A stretch of 64,000 nt of DNA from Robiginitomaculum_A sp036478535 (GTDB taxonomy: Bacteria > Pseudomonadota > Alphaproteobacteria > Caulobacterales > Maricaulaceae), in NCBI GenBank assembly GCA_965224735.1, contig OZ245059.1, positions 2,046,001 through 2,110,000 on the forward strand, written 5' to 3'. Positions 5,564 through 14,277 of the stretch are shown in pieces (position 1 is the stretch's first letter; every line of letters begins with the position of its first letter). Under the pieces are notes generated by a model. The model saw nothing but the letters and a program-made list of their open reading frames with translations. It ran no database searches and had not been told where the DNA came from. The translations under genes were made by a program, and so were the position numbers.

Positions 5564-8548
5564 ATGGGAAAATCCTTTGGCCGGAATCCGTTTGCAACGG
5601 TGAAAGAAGAAGTTGAATACTCGCCGCAAGTTGGCGAAACGGTCAAGTTCTCCACCTGTTATATGTGCGCGTGCCGCTGCGGCATTAAAGTGCATCTTAA
5701 GAAGGGCAAAGTACGCTATATTGAAGGCAATCCTGACCATCCTGTCAACAAAGGCGTTTTGTGCGCCAAAGGCTCCTCTGGCATTATGCATCTAAATGCG
5801 CCTGGGAAACTCACCAAACCCCTCTTGCGTACAGGTGAGCGCGGCAGTGGAGAATTTAAAGAAATCGAGTGGGATGAAGCTATGGACCTTGCCACAAAAT
5901 GGCTAGGCGATACGAGAGCCAAAGACCCAGGCAAACTGGCATTCTTTACGGGCCGAGATCAAAGTCAGTCTTTAACAGGGTGGTGGGCATCTAATTACGG
6001 CACGCATAATTTCGCCGCCCATGGCGGGTTTTGCTCCGTCAATATGGCCGCTGGCGGTCTTTATACAATCGGAGGTGCGTTTTGGGAATTTGGCGACCCA
6101 GATTTTGACCGCACCAAATATTACATGATGTTTGGCGTGGCCGATGATCATGACAGCAATCCAATTAAAATCGGCCTTGGTAAAATGAAAACACGGGGAG
6201 ATTGCAAATTCGTCCAAGTAAACCCATCGCGCAATGGTTATGGCGCAATTGCAGATGAATGGGTGGGTATTCGCCCTGGCACGGATGGACTATTTGTCTT
6301 TGCACTTATTTATGAATTACTGCGCTCTGAGAAAGTCGACTTCCCCTCCCTCGCTCGCTATTCTAATGCGCCTTGGCTGGTCATTGATAACCCAGGAAAA
6401 AAAGATGACGGCCTATTTTTGCGTGACAAAAAGGGCAATCCGCTTGTTTGGGATTTAAAAAAGAAAAAAGCCGTCAATGCCTATTCTAGAACCATTACGC
6501 CCGCTTTTGCGGGTACACGCAAAGTCGGCACAAAGAAAACCCGTCCAAGTTTTGAACTGTTAGCACAGCGCTATATGGCTGATGAATATTCTCCTGATAA
6601 TGTAGCTGATAAATGCGGTGTCCCTGCTGCAGACATTCGGCGCATAGCGGCAGAGCTCGCCCATGCCGCCTTTGAAGAAGAAGTTGTTATCAACGAGCCT
6701 TGGGTTGATACCTGGGGTCGCAAACATGATAAAATGATTGGCCGCCCTGTAGCTATTCACGCCATGCGCGGCATCTCTGCGCACTCGAACGGCTTTCATA
6801 CCTGCCGCGCTATTCATATACTGCAAGTACTTTTAGGCTCTATCGATACGCCTGGGGGCTGGCGCTATAAGCCGCCCTTCCCCAAGCCTATTCCGCCAGC
6901 GCCAAAACCAACGCCTCCGCATTACAAACCAAACACCGTCCTTGGCGGCGGCCCCGCAGGATTTCCAACTTCGCCCGAGCATCTCATAGTCGATGATGCT
7001 GGTGAGCCTTTGCGCATTGATAAAGCTTTTTCATGGGAGCATCCGCTCTCCCTGCACGGCATGATGCATATGGTTTTGCGCAATGCAGCCAAACACGACC
7101 CTTATGATATCGATGTCCTGTTTATGTTTATGGCCAATATGGCGTGGAATTCATCCATGAACATTGGCGAAACCTTGGATTTCTTCACCGCCAAAAATGA
7201 AGATGGCAGCTATAAGATTCCAAAGATAATTTACTCGGATGCGTTTTATTCAGAGACCGTACCCTATTGTGACCTCATCTTACCAGACACCACCTATCTT
7301 GAGCGCTATGATTGCCTCTCAGTTCTGGATAGGCCGTTCTCTTCCGCCCACGGGATGGCGGATGGTATTCGCCATCCCGTGGTTGAGCTTGACCGTGATG
7401 TGCGGGCTTTCCAAACCGTATTGATCGAGTTGGGTGTAAGGCTTGGCCTGCCTGGAATGGTCAATAAAGATGGTAGCGCTAAATTCCCGGGCGGATATCC
7501 TGATTATCTTGTTAATCACGAGCGCATGCCTGGCATCGGGCCTCTCGCGGGTTGGCGCGGCAAGGAGGGCACTAAAAAAGGCGTTGGCGAACCGAACCCA
7601 AACCAGCTTGATAAGTATATTGAAAACGGATGTTTTTGGATCGACGAAATGCCTATGAATATTCAGTTTTTCAAACATGCCAATCAAAAATATCTTGAAT
7701 ATTCCAAAAAAATGGGTTGGATTGACGAAGCCTCCCCCGTTGTCTTCCAGCTATATAATGAAGATTTACAAAAGTTTCGCCTCGCCGCTAAAGGTCATGG
7801 CAAAAAACAGCCCCCTGAACAGCACCGCGCGCGTATAGAAAAATATTTCGACCCATTGCCCATGTGGTATCTGCCCTTTGAAGAGCGCGATGTGGATGTG
7901 AACGAGTTCCCAATTCATGCCCTCTCCCAACGCCCAATGCATATGTACCATAGCTGGGGGTCTCAAAACACATGGTTACGGCAAATTACGGGCTCTAACA
8001 AGCTACATATTCATAAAGATATGGCGGAAAGCCTTGGTATTGATGATGATGATTGGGTTTGGATTAAAAGCCGTCATGGCCAGGTCAAGGGCCAAGTTAA
8101 GTGTATCACGGGCGTTAATAAAAACACGGTCTGGACATGGAACGCGATTGGCAAACGCAAAGGCGCTTGGGGCTTAAAACACGATAGCCCTGAATTTAAC
8201 AAAGGCTTCCTCCTTAACCACATTATTTCGGACGTGCTAATGCCCGACCAAAGCGGGCACGAGTATTCAAATTCTGATCCAGTAACAGGCCAAGCGGCTT
8301 GGTATGATCTACGCGTCAAAATCGAAAAATGTATGCCTGAAGAGTTCGGCATAACTTCTCCTATTTATGACGCGCCCAAAGGCCCTATATCGGACAAAAA
8401 TATCTCTGAATACGGTAAGGGCCTGCAAGGTACACCAACGAAAGGCCGCGTAGAACCAGCAGAATGGATAGGCCAACGTCACTTCAATTCTACATTGATA
8501 CCTGGTATTAAAGACGGGCATGGCAATAAGATTAAAGGGGATAAATAG
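5564..8548 (+). CDS. soeA: Molybdopterin oxidoreductase, probable sulfite dehydrogenase SoeA
   Basis: This is the catalytic subunit of a cytoplasmic-side, membrane-bound sulfite-oxidising enzyme of the DMSO reductase superfamily; it oxidises sulfite to sulfate and passes electrons to quinone. Its 994 residues open with a 4Fe-4S motif (Cys32, Cys35, Cys39, Cys67), followed by the bis-MGD domains and the C-terminal dinucleotide-binding domain. It has no twin-arginine signal, consistent with cytoplasmic Soe complexes. The start at 5564 is set by GAGGGGG at 5548. It is followed directly by an iron-sulfur subunit and a DmsC-like anchor. Polysulfide or thiosulfate reductase is the main alternative. 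Confidence 0.8.
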   Translation: MGKSFGRNPFATVKEEVEYSPQVGETVKFSTCYMCACRCGIKVHLKKGKVRYIEGNPDHPVNKGVLCAKGSSGIMHLNAPGKLTKPLLRTGERGSGEFKEIEWDEAMDLATKWLGDTRAKDPGKLAFFTGRDQSQSLTGWWASNYGTHNFAAHGGFCSVNMAAGGLYTIGGAFWEFGDPDFDRTKYYMMFGVADDHDSNPIKIGLGKMKTRGDCKFVQVNPSRNGYGAIADEWVGIRPGTDGLFVFALIYELLRSEKVDFPSLARYSNAPWLVIDNPGKKDDGLFLRDKKGNPLVWDLKKKKAVNAYSRTITPAFAGTRKVGTKKTRPSFELLAQRYMADEYSPDNVADKCGVPAADIRRIAAELAHAAFEEEVVINEPWVDTWGRKHDKMIGRPVAIHAMRGISAHSNGFHTCRAIHILQVLLGSIDTPGGWRYKPPFPKPIPPAPKPTPPHYKPNTVLGGGPAGFPTSPEHLIVDDAGEPLRIDKAFSWEHPLSLHGMMHMVLRNAAKHDPYDIDVLFMFMANMAWNSSMNIGETLDFFTAKNEDGSYKIPKIIYSDAFYSETVPYCDLILPDTTYLERYDCLSVLDRPFSSAHGMADGIRHPVVELDRDVRAFQTVLIELGVRLGLPGMVNKDGSAKFPGGYPDYLVNHERMPGIGPLAGWRGKEGTKKGVGEPNPNQLDKYIENGCFWIDEMPMNIQFFKHANQKYLEYSKKMGWIDEASPVVFQLYNEDLQKFRLAAKGHGKKQPPEQHRARIEKYFDPLPMWYLPFEERDVDVNEFPIHALSQRPMHMYHSWGSQNTWLRQITGSNKLHIHKDMAESLGIDDDDWVWIKSRHGQVKGQVKCITGVNKNTVWTWNAIGKRKGAWGLKHDSPEFNKGFLLNHIISDVLMPDQSGHEYSNSDPVTGQAAWYDLRVKIEKCMPEEFGITSPIYDAPKGPISDKNISEYGKGLQGTPTKGRVEPAEWIGQRHFNSTLIPGIKDGHGNKIKGDK

Positions 8549-9301
8549 ATGACTTCCCTCCCAAAAACAGCACCCAAAAAGAAACTTGGCCTCGTCATTG
8601 ATTTGGATATTTGCGTGGGCTGTCATGCTTGTGCAACCATTTGCAAAGAATGGAATACGGGCGCTAAATCTGCACCTCTCACCGATATCAATCCGCACGG
8701 TGCAGGGCAAGATGGCGTGTGGTTTAACCGTATTCATACCTTCGAAACCCAGAGCAATGAAGGCCTATCAAGAACTGTGCATTTCCCACGATCTTGCCTG
8801 CATTGTGACGATGCGCCTTGCGTAACGGTTTGTCCAACAGGGGCAAGCTATAAACGCGAAGAAGACGGCATCGTCCTCGTCAATGAAGATATTTGTATTG
8901 GCTGTAAATTATGCTCATGGGCCTGCCCATATGGTGCGCGCGAGTACGATGAAACCGAAGGCGTGATGAAAAAATGTACACTTTGCGTGGATAAAATTTA
9001 CAATGAAAATCTGCCGCAAATGTCTCGCGCTCCTGCTTGTGTATCCACCTGCCCAACAGGAGCGCGGAGTTTTGGCGACCTAAAGGATCCAAGCTCGGAC
9101 GTGTCCAAATTAGTGGCAGCACGAGAAGGATATGCTCTGATGCCAGAGCAAGGCACAAACCCTGTTAATCGCTATCTTTTACCCCGTCCGAAGAAAGACC
9201 GCACAGCAGTAGACCAATCCCCACGCCAACTTACACACGAGGATACATCAACAGACGGCGCGGCTTTACTCGCGCGCTGGGTTGATAAAATTTTATCCTA
9301 G
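8549..9301 (+). CDS. soeB: 4Fe-4S electron-transfer subunit, probable SoeB
   Basis: A ferredoxin-like subunit of 250 residues carries electrons from the molybdenum subunit to the membrane anchor. Cysteine clusters fit four 4Fe-4S centres: CVGCHACATIC near residue 22, CLHCDDAPCVTVCP, CIGCKLCSWACP, and the split CTLC with CVSTCP. This is the DmsB/PsrB/SoeB layout. Its ATG follows the soeA stop codon with no gap and uses a GGGG ribosome site within the soeA end. The lack of a signal peptide agrees with a cytoplasmic location. Confidence 0.85.
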   Translation: MTSLPKTAPKKKLGLVIDLDICVGCHACATICKEWNTGAKSAPLTDINPHGAGQDGVWFNRIHTFETQSNEGLSRTVHFPRSCLHCDDAPCVTVCPTGASYKREEDGIVLVNEDICIGCKLCSWACPYGAREYDETEGVMKKCTLCVDKIYNENLPQMSRAPACVSTCPTGARSFGDLKDPSSDVSKLVAAREGYALMPEQGTNPVNRYLLPRPKKDRTAVDQSPRQLTHEDTSTDGAALLARWVDKILS

Positions 9302-9310
9302 GAGTTTCCA

Positions 9311-10264
9311 ATGCATCCAGCCAAATCCGTTATTTATTTCACCATCGCAACAGGCGCAGGGTATGGCCTGTTTTTCTGGCTCGCCCTACTCGCTTTTCAC
9401 GGGCTGCTGCCTGCAAATAAAATATTTGCTTTCACTGCTTTGGCGATTTCTTTTGGCCTTATCATTACAGGGCTACTCTCTTCTACGCTACATTTGGGGC
9501 ACCCAAAACGGGCATGGCGCGCATTTTCCCAATGGCGCTCTAGCTGGCTCTCACGCGAAGGCGTTATGGCAATTTTAACCTTTATCCCTATGAGCCTGTT
9601 TGCAATCGCTTGGGTGTTGATGGGTAAAGATACGGGGGTCATAAGAATAATTGGACTCATAGGCGCGGTAATGGCACTTATCACAGTCTTCACCACGTCG
9701 ATGATATATGCATCCATCAAAGCCATTCCCGCATGGCACAATATCTGGACCAAGCTTTCTTACCTTGTGCTGTCCCTCATGAGCGGTTCCATACTCGCTA
9801 TGGCCATTGTTGCAGCCTTCGGTTACCCCCAAGCCTATCACTTGATGCACCCTACTGCTGTTTTTATAGTACTTGGCCTGATTGTTAAAATCCTTTACTG
9901 GATGCACATTCTTACAAGCAAACTCGTTTCTACGGCGGAGAGCGCAACAGGCCTTGGCAAATTTGGGGAAGTTTCCCTCGCCGCTTCGCCCCATAGCGAA
10001 GATAATTATTTACTCAAAGAAATGGGCTACCAAATCGCCCGCAAGCATGCTACAAAAATACGTGTCATCGTTGCCGTGCTTGCTTTCCTTGTGCCACTGG
10101 TTTTAATCTTTGTCTGCATGCACTCTCTAGGCGGCACAGGTAGAACGTTTGGTCTGATCGCTACCGCCTTAATCTGCATGATTGGCCTTGTGTTTGAGCG
10201 TTGGTTGTTTTTTGCCGAAGCCAAACACGCAGTCATGCTCTTTTACGGCGAACAGAAAGTATAA
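9311..10264 (+). CDS. soeC: DmsC-family membrane anchor, probable SoeC
   Basis: This hydrophobic protein of 317 residues has about eight membrane helices and matches the DmsC family of quinone-interacting anchors. The STLHLGHPKRAWRAFSQW segment after the second helix is typical of DmsC-like anchors. It would hold SoeA and SoeB on the cytoplasmic face and transfer electrons to the quinone pool. AGGAG lies seven bases before the ATG. Soe complexes use a DmsC-type rather than an NrfD-type anchor, which supports the Soe call for the operon. Confidence 0.82.
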   Translation: MHPAKSVIYFTIATGAGYGLFFWLALLAFHGLLPANKIFAFTALAISFGLIITGLLSSTLHLGHPKRAWRAFSQWRSSWLSREGVMAILTFIPMSLFAIAWVLMGKDTGVIRIIGLIGAVMALITVFTTSMIYASIKAIPAWHNIWTKLSYLVLSLMSGSILAMAIVAAFGYPQAYHLMHPTAVFIVLGLIVKILYWMHILTSKLVSTAESATGLGKFGEVSLAASPHSEDNYLLKEMGYQIARKHATKIRVIVAVLAFLVPLVLIFVCMHSLGGTGRTFGLIATALICMIGLVFERWLFFAEAKHAVMLFYGEQKV

Positions 10265-10265
10265 A

Positions 10266-11435
10266 ATGTTCAAAAAACTCTCTAAGAAAAAAGTGATGGA
10301 TGCACTGGAAACAGTTATCCATCCTAAAACTGGCAGCTCTATTGTCACTGCAGGCGCGATTACGGATGTAACCATTGATGACGGCAACGTCCACATAACC
10401 ATGAAAATAGACCAGGGCACAGCTGAAATTATGGAAGGTGTACGCAAAAAATGCGATGAAGCCGTTGCCAAACTTAATGGCTTGAAAACCGTGCAGACCG
10501 TGATGACAGCGCACTCTGGAATAGCGGATGGCAAGCAGCCACAAAAGGCAGGTAATCATTCTTATGGTGGGCATTCTCATGGTGGGCAAAACCAAGCGCC
10601 CCAAAAAACGCCTGAGAAAAAGGGTTTTAGGCATGGATCTAAACCACCCCCAACCCCCAAACCAATCAAAGGCATCAAACGCATTCTCGCCGTGGCCTCT
10701 GGCAAAGGCGGAGTTGGAAAGTCCACAACCTCCATCAATTTGGCTGCCGCTTTTGCAGCCCAAGGCTGGAAAGTCGGCGTATTTGATTGCGATATTTTCG
10801 GGCCATCCATTCAGCGCATGCTGGGCGATGGAGCCAAAGCAGACTTTAACGAAGACGATATGATCGTCCCTGTCACACGCCACGGCATGAAAGCGATGTC
10901 TATGGGCTATCTGGTGCCTGAAGGGCGCGCAACCGTTTGGCGCGGGCCTATGGTTATCGGCGCGGTTCAGCAGCTCTTGAACGGCGTTGCATGGACACAA
11001 GACGGTGATCTTGATATTTTAATCGTCGATTTGCCGCCTGGCACAGGCGATGCACAGCTTACCCTCGTGCAAACCGTGCCGCTCACAGGCACCCTCATTG
11101 TCTCTACCCCACAAGACCTCGCTTTGATTGATGCTAAAAAAGCTTATGACATGTTCACAAAAACCAAAACGCCAATCTTGGGCATGATCGAAAATATGAG
11201 CACATTTATTTGCCCAAGCTGCGGTGCTCACTCCGACATTTTCGGCCACGGCGGGGCAAAAGAAATGGCGAAGGAAAAAGGTATTTCATTCTTAGGAGAA
11301 GTCCCTCTGCATCTAGATATTCGTACCCACGCAGATGATGGTACCCCGATTGTTATCGCTAAACCCGAAAGCGAACACACAAAATTATATATGGATATCG
11401 CTAAGGGTTTGATGGAGACGATGGCAGAAGAGTGA
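10266..11435 (+). CDS. Mrp/NBP35-family P-loop ATPase, iron-sulfur carrier
   Basis: A 389-residue ATPase of the Mrp (ApbC/NBP35) family, which carries or inserts 4Fe-4S clusters. Residues 1-80 are a MIP18-like domain (MDALETVIHPKTGSSIV). A His/Gly-rich linker (SYGGHSHGGQN) follows, then the ATPase with ASGKGGVGKST, the switch DLPPGTGDAQL and a C-terminal CPSC pair that binds the bridging cluster. The ATG at 10266 is one base after the soeC stop, so it is co-transcribed with soe. A role in maturing the Fe-S clusters of SoeAB is a reasonable inference, although Mrp proteins are general. Confidence 0.9.
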   Translation: MFKKLSKKKVMDALETVIHPKTGSSIVTAGAITDVTIDDGNVHITMKIDQGTAEIMEGVRKKCDEAVAKLNGLKTVQTVMTAHSGIADGKQPQKAGNHSYGGHSHGGQNQAPQKTPEKKGFRHGSKPPPTPKPIKGIKRILAVASGKGGVGKSTTSINLAAAFAAQGWKVGVFDCDIFGPSIQRMLGDGAKADFNEDDMIVPVTRHGMKAMSMGYLVPEGRATVWRGPMVIGAVQQLLNGVAWTQDGDLDILIVDLPPGTGDAQLTLVQTVPLTGTLIVSTPQDLALIDAKKAYDMFTKTKTPILGMIENMSTFICPSCGAHSDIFGHGGAKEMAKEKGISFLGEVPLHLDIRTHADDGTPIVIAKPESEHTKLYMDIAKGLMETMAEE

Positions 11436-11577
11436 GAGGTTAGCAGAAGTTTAACCCATACCAGGTTTAAAATTTTTGAAAAACCTCTACGATCTCTTCT
11501 TCCGTTTTTGCTTATACTGACTTAGGTGTACAGGGGTGTAAGTGTACAGTATCTGTGGACTATTAAGATTACTTACT

Positions 11578-12387
11578 CTATTTTTTCTTAAACGGTAAAA
11601 GCAAACACCATATCAAGTGCGATGGATTGTCGCTCTGATATTCTTTTAAACCAAGCGTCATACCATCATGGCCTTTACTTGGTTGGTCGGTATAAGTGCC
11701 AAATATTTTGTCCCAAATGGACATATTAAACCCGTAATTTGTAGTGAACTCTTTACCAATTATCGAGTGATGTACACGGTGCATATCTGGCGTCACAAAA
11801 ACCGTGCGAACGATCCTATCGAGCCAGAGCGGCAATTTTACATTGGCATGATTGAAAATCGCAGAAACATTGAGTACAATTTCAAACATAAGCACGCCAA
11901 TCACATGCGGACCTAAAATCAGCGCTATAGCCATTTTGTACAACATAGATGCAGCAATTTCTACGGGGTGAAAACGTGTACCAGATGTCGCATCTAGGTC
12001 TCTATCCGCATGGTGCATTTTATGAAACATCCAAATCATTGGGATCTTGTGAGCTGCTACATGCTGCCAGTAAATCGCCATATCCAAAACAATCATGGAA
12101 AAAACAATATGTCCCCAAACAGGGAGGGAAATAAGATTAAGTAGCCCATACCCCTTCCCCGCTGCATAGGCGGCAACGCCCATAGCAACAATTGGAAAGA
12201 GCAGACGTATGAAGAGACTATCGATGACGATAATACCTAGATTGGTCACCCAGCGGGTTCCGCGCGGCTGTGTGCGTTTTTTACGCGGCCATAAAGCCTC
12301 AAATATCATCATTAAGACCATAACCCCGCCAAATATGCCGAGCTTTAAGGCCGTTTCATTTCGGGTTAGAAACTCTGCCAAGAGCAT
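11578..12387 (-). CDS. Sterol desaturase / fatty acid hydroxylase superfamily protein
   Basis: A membrane di-iron oxygenase-type protein of about 270 residues. The histidine boxes are visible: HVAAH, HKMHHAD, HANV and HRVHH. They lie between hydrophobic segments as in the fatty acid hydroxylase superfamily, which hydroxylates or desaturates lipids, sterols or carotenoids; the substrate cannot be told. The frame opens at 12447, but an AAGGAG at 12388-12393 touches the ATG at 12387 and lies six bases before a TTG at 12381. The start is therefore probably one of these, which puts a Fur-like box in the leader. Iron control would fit a di-iron enzyme. Confidence 0.85.
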   Translation of the reverse strand: MLLAEFLTRNETALKLGIFGGVMVLMMIFEALWPRKKRTQPRGTRWVTNLGIIVIDSLFIRLLFPIVAMGVAAYAAGKGYGLLNLISLPVWGHIVFSMIVLDMAIYWQHVAAHKIPMIWMFHKMHHADRDLDATSGTRFHPVEIAASMLYKMAIALILGPHVIGVLMFEIVLNVSAIFNHANVKLPLWLDRIVRTVFVTPDMHRVHHSIIGKEFTTNYGFNMSIWDKIFGTYTDQPSKGHDGMTLGLKEYQSDNPSHLIWCLLLPFKKK

Positions 12388-12401
12388 CTCCTTAATTAAC
12401 A

Positions 12402-12414
12402 AATGATTATCATT
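12402..12414. promoter_or_regulatory. Fur-box-like palindrome
   Basis: AATGATAATCATT, read on the minus strand, is a perfect 6-1-6 palindrome identical to the 13 central bases of the classical 19-bp Fur consensus. The three flanking bases on each side do not match. It lies 15 bases upstream of the likely start of the sterol-desaturase-like gene. Fur, or the alphaproteobacterial Mur variant, could bind here. Confidence 0.55.
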
Positions 12415-12488
12415 CATCAAAAGTGCATATATGTCAAAGTTGCACAAGCAAGAAACAAATCATTTTTTGACCATGCCACAAATACAAT

Positions 12489-12510
12489 AACCCATATGGA
12501 ACCCATATGG
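12489..12510. repeat. 11-bp direct duplication (AACCCATATGG twice)
   Basis: Two adjacent identical 11-bp units, each containing the palindrome CCATATGG, lie in the divergent gap between the desaturase-like gene and the lipoprotein gene. The spacing is about one helical turn, so it could be a paired protein site. It could equally be a chance slippage duplication. Confidence 0.4.
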
Positions 12511-12622
12511 TTTTTGACCTTACAGCCAAAGAAGTGATTGAAAAAGTTTTGATTCTCATTTCTGTCCTTGAAGCTTTCAAAGCTAACGCCTATCCTATAG
12601 CCGAATATGAAGGGAAATACTT

Positions 12623-13924
12623 ATGCGAGACTGGATAAGAGCTGGCGTAATTTTTGCACTTTTGACTCTAACGGCCTGTAGTGGGGGAAATTGTAGCGGG
12701 GAAAATTGTAGCAGGGGGAAAAATGCCCCCAAGACCAATAATCATCAGAGTCATGCACCGACAATAAAATCACCAAATTTTAAAACTGCACCTAAAATTT
12801 TATCAAGCGCAGTAAAATGGCAAGAGGTAAAGCTGAACTCCCCTGCTTATCATTTCTTGGTTGGCGGGTATGAAGCCATGGCCGCAGCTGAGTACATATT
12901 GCAAACTCGTTATAATAATTACGCGGGCGAGCTTCCCATGCTACCAGGCGGCGGGAGTAAAATACCTTTTAATCCAAACGCAAAATTTGACCCGGCTTTT
13001 ATAGAAATCGCACTTAAGGGTGCGCTTGTGCATTTGCAACGCGCGCAAAAATCGCTAGAACGAGCGGTGGATAAAGATTTTGCCGTTACTGTTAATCTTG
13101 CAGAGTTATGGCTTGATATAAATGCAAATAGAAAACGTGATAAGGGCGAAGACCTTATGTCGATGCTTGGAGACATGCCTTGGGTTGACGATAATGGGAT
13201 TGACGATAAAAATGGTAAAGACAGCAATGTGCGTTTCGATACAGCTGATGCAAATTGGCTAGCGGCTTACACCCATGTTTTAGCAGGAAGCGCCGAGCTT
13301 ATCCTCTCCATAGACCCAACACCTGCGATAAAAACAATAACCGATGGACGCAAAATGCTTGACGAAAAGGGTAATGTTAAACGCGCTCCTTATGTTGACC
13401 AATCTGAGAACGCGCGCCAACTTGATACCATTGCCACAGTTTTGTATATGCTGGAAGGCGATGTCGACGCAAAACGCACACGCCTAGCGCTCGCCCATTT
13501 CCAAGCCATGATAAAACATAACCAGGCCTTTTGGAGTAAAGTTGCACTCGAAACCGATAATGATCGTGAATGGCTACCAAATTCAACCCAAACATCCGCT
13601 TTTGGCGGTAGTGTTAGCGCGGAAATCGCTGAAGGCTGGCAAAATATACTCAGCGAAATATCTGATATATTGGATGGAAAGACGCTCATACCCTATTGGC
13701 GGATTGAACGCCAAAACACGGCCAAAACCACAGCGAACACTACAGGGGTTAATCTTAACAAGTTTTTGAAACATCCAACAAGTTTTGATGCGATTTTACT
13801 CGTTCAAGGCACTGCTCTAGCGCCTTTTATTGAGAAAGGCACAGTAACAAAAATGGACGCGATACAAAGTTTTGCCCGCCTGACAGGCGGGCGGTCAGGG
13901 CTATTTGCAATTTGGCTAAATTAG
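12623..13924 (+). CDS. Lipoprotein of unknown function with EF-hand-like loop
   Basis: The 433-residue protein begins with a lipoprotein signal ending in the lipobox LTAC, so it is expected to be anchored in the envelope with Cys19 as the lipidated residue. A short Gly/Ser/Asn/Cys-rich stretch follows, then a largely helical globular region. DINANRKRDKGED, near residue 170, and the Asp-rich DDNGIDDKNGKDSN resemble calcium-binding loops. I do not recognise the family. It ends two bases from the convergent ubiK gene, and a 9-bp GC-rich inverted repeat lies in its last codons. Confidence 0.75.
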   Translation: MRDWIRAGVIFALLTLTACSGGNCSGENCSRGKNAPKTNNHQSHAPTIKSPNFKTAPKILSSAVKWQEVKLNSPAYHFLVGGYEAMAAAEYILQTRYNNYAGELPMLPGGGSKIPFNPNAKFDPAFIEIALKGALVHLQRAQKSLERAVDKDFAVTVNLAELWLDINANRKRDKGEDLMSMLGDMPWVDDNGIDDKNGKDSNVRFDTADANWLAAYTHVLAGSAELILSIDPTPAIKTITDGRKMLDEKGNVKRAPYVDQSENARQLDTIATVLYMLEGDVDAKRTRLALAHFQAMIKHNQAFWSKVALETDNDREWLPNSTQTSAFGGSVSAEIAEGWQNILSEISDILDGKTLIPYWRIERQNTAKTTANTTGVNLNKFLKHPTSFDAILLVQGTALAPFIEKGTVTKMDAIQSFARLTGGRSGLFAIWLN

Positions 13925-13926
13925 GA

Positions 13927-14190
13927 TTACTTTTTCTTCTTAAGGCCACCAACTGCTGTTTTCAACTTCTTCACTTGTGCTTTTAATATTTCCACTTCCT
14001 CAGCCGAACTTGCGGCCATCATTTTCACGGCTTCAAACTCATCGCGGCTTACAAGATCCATATCAGCAATAACCCGATCAGCACGAGCACGCGCAGCAAC
14101 GCGCACTTCATCGCCAACACCTTTAGCAGCGCCAAATGCATTGGTCATTAGATTGGCAAGATCATCAAATACTGGTGATTTAGTTTGCAT
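13927..14190 (-). CDS. ubiK: Ubiquinone biosynthesis accessory factor UbiK
   Basis: An 87-residue BMFP-domain protein with a helical start (DDLANLMTNAFGAAKGVGDE), the DLVSRDEFEAVK motif and a C-terminal leucine-heptad coiled coil ending in a lysine run. UbiK (YqiC) assists aerobic ubiquinone synthesis by binding UbiJ and lipids in Enterobacteria. AAGGAGG stands before the ATG. It is divergent from lgt, with 87 bases between the start codons. Confidence 0.85.
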   Translation of the reverse strand: MQTKSPVFDDLANLMTNAFGAAKGVGDEVRVAARARADRVIADMDLVSRDEFEAVKMMAASSAEEVEILKAQVKKLKTAVGGLKKKK

Positions 14191-14277
14191 GAAGGCCTCC
14201 TTAGGGTTGGTTTATACTTGGCTTATAGTTAGGGAGTGTATATCACATTTTAAAGACCTCACAACGCAGAAGTACAT

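Noticed and set aside
13874..13892. Perfect 9-bp GC-rich inverted repeat (GCCCGCCTG/CAGGCGGGC) as a terminator
   Set aside because: It lies within the last codons of the lipoprotein gene, has a one-base centre and no T-run after it.
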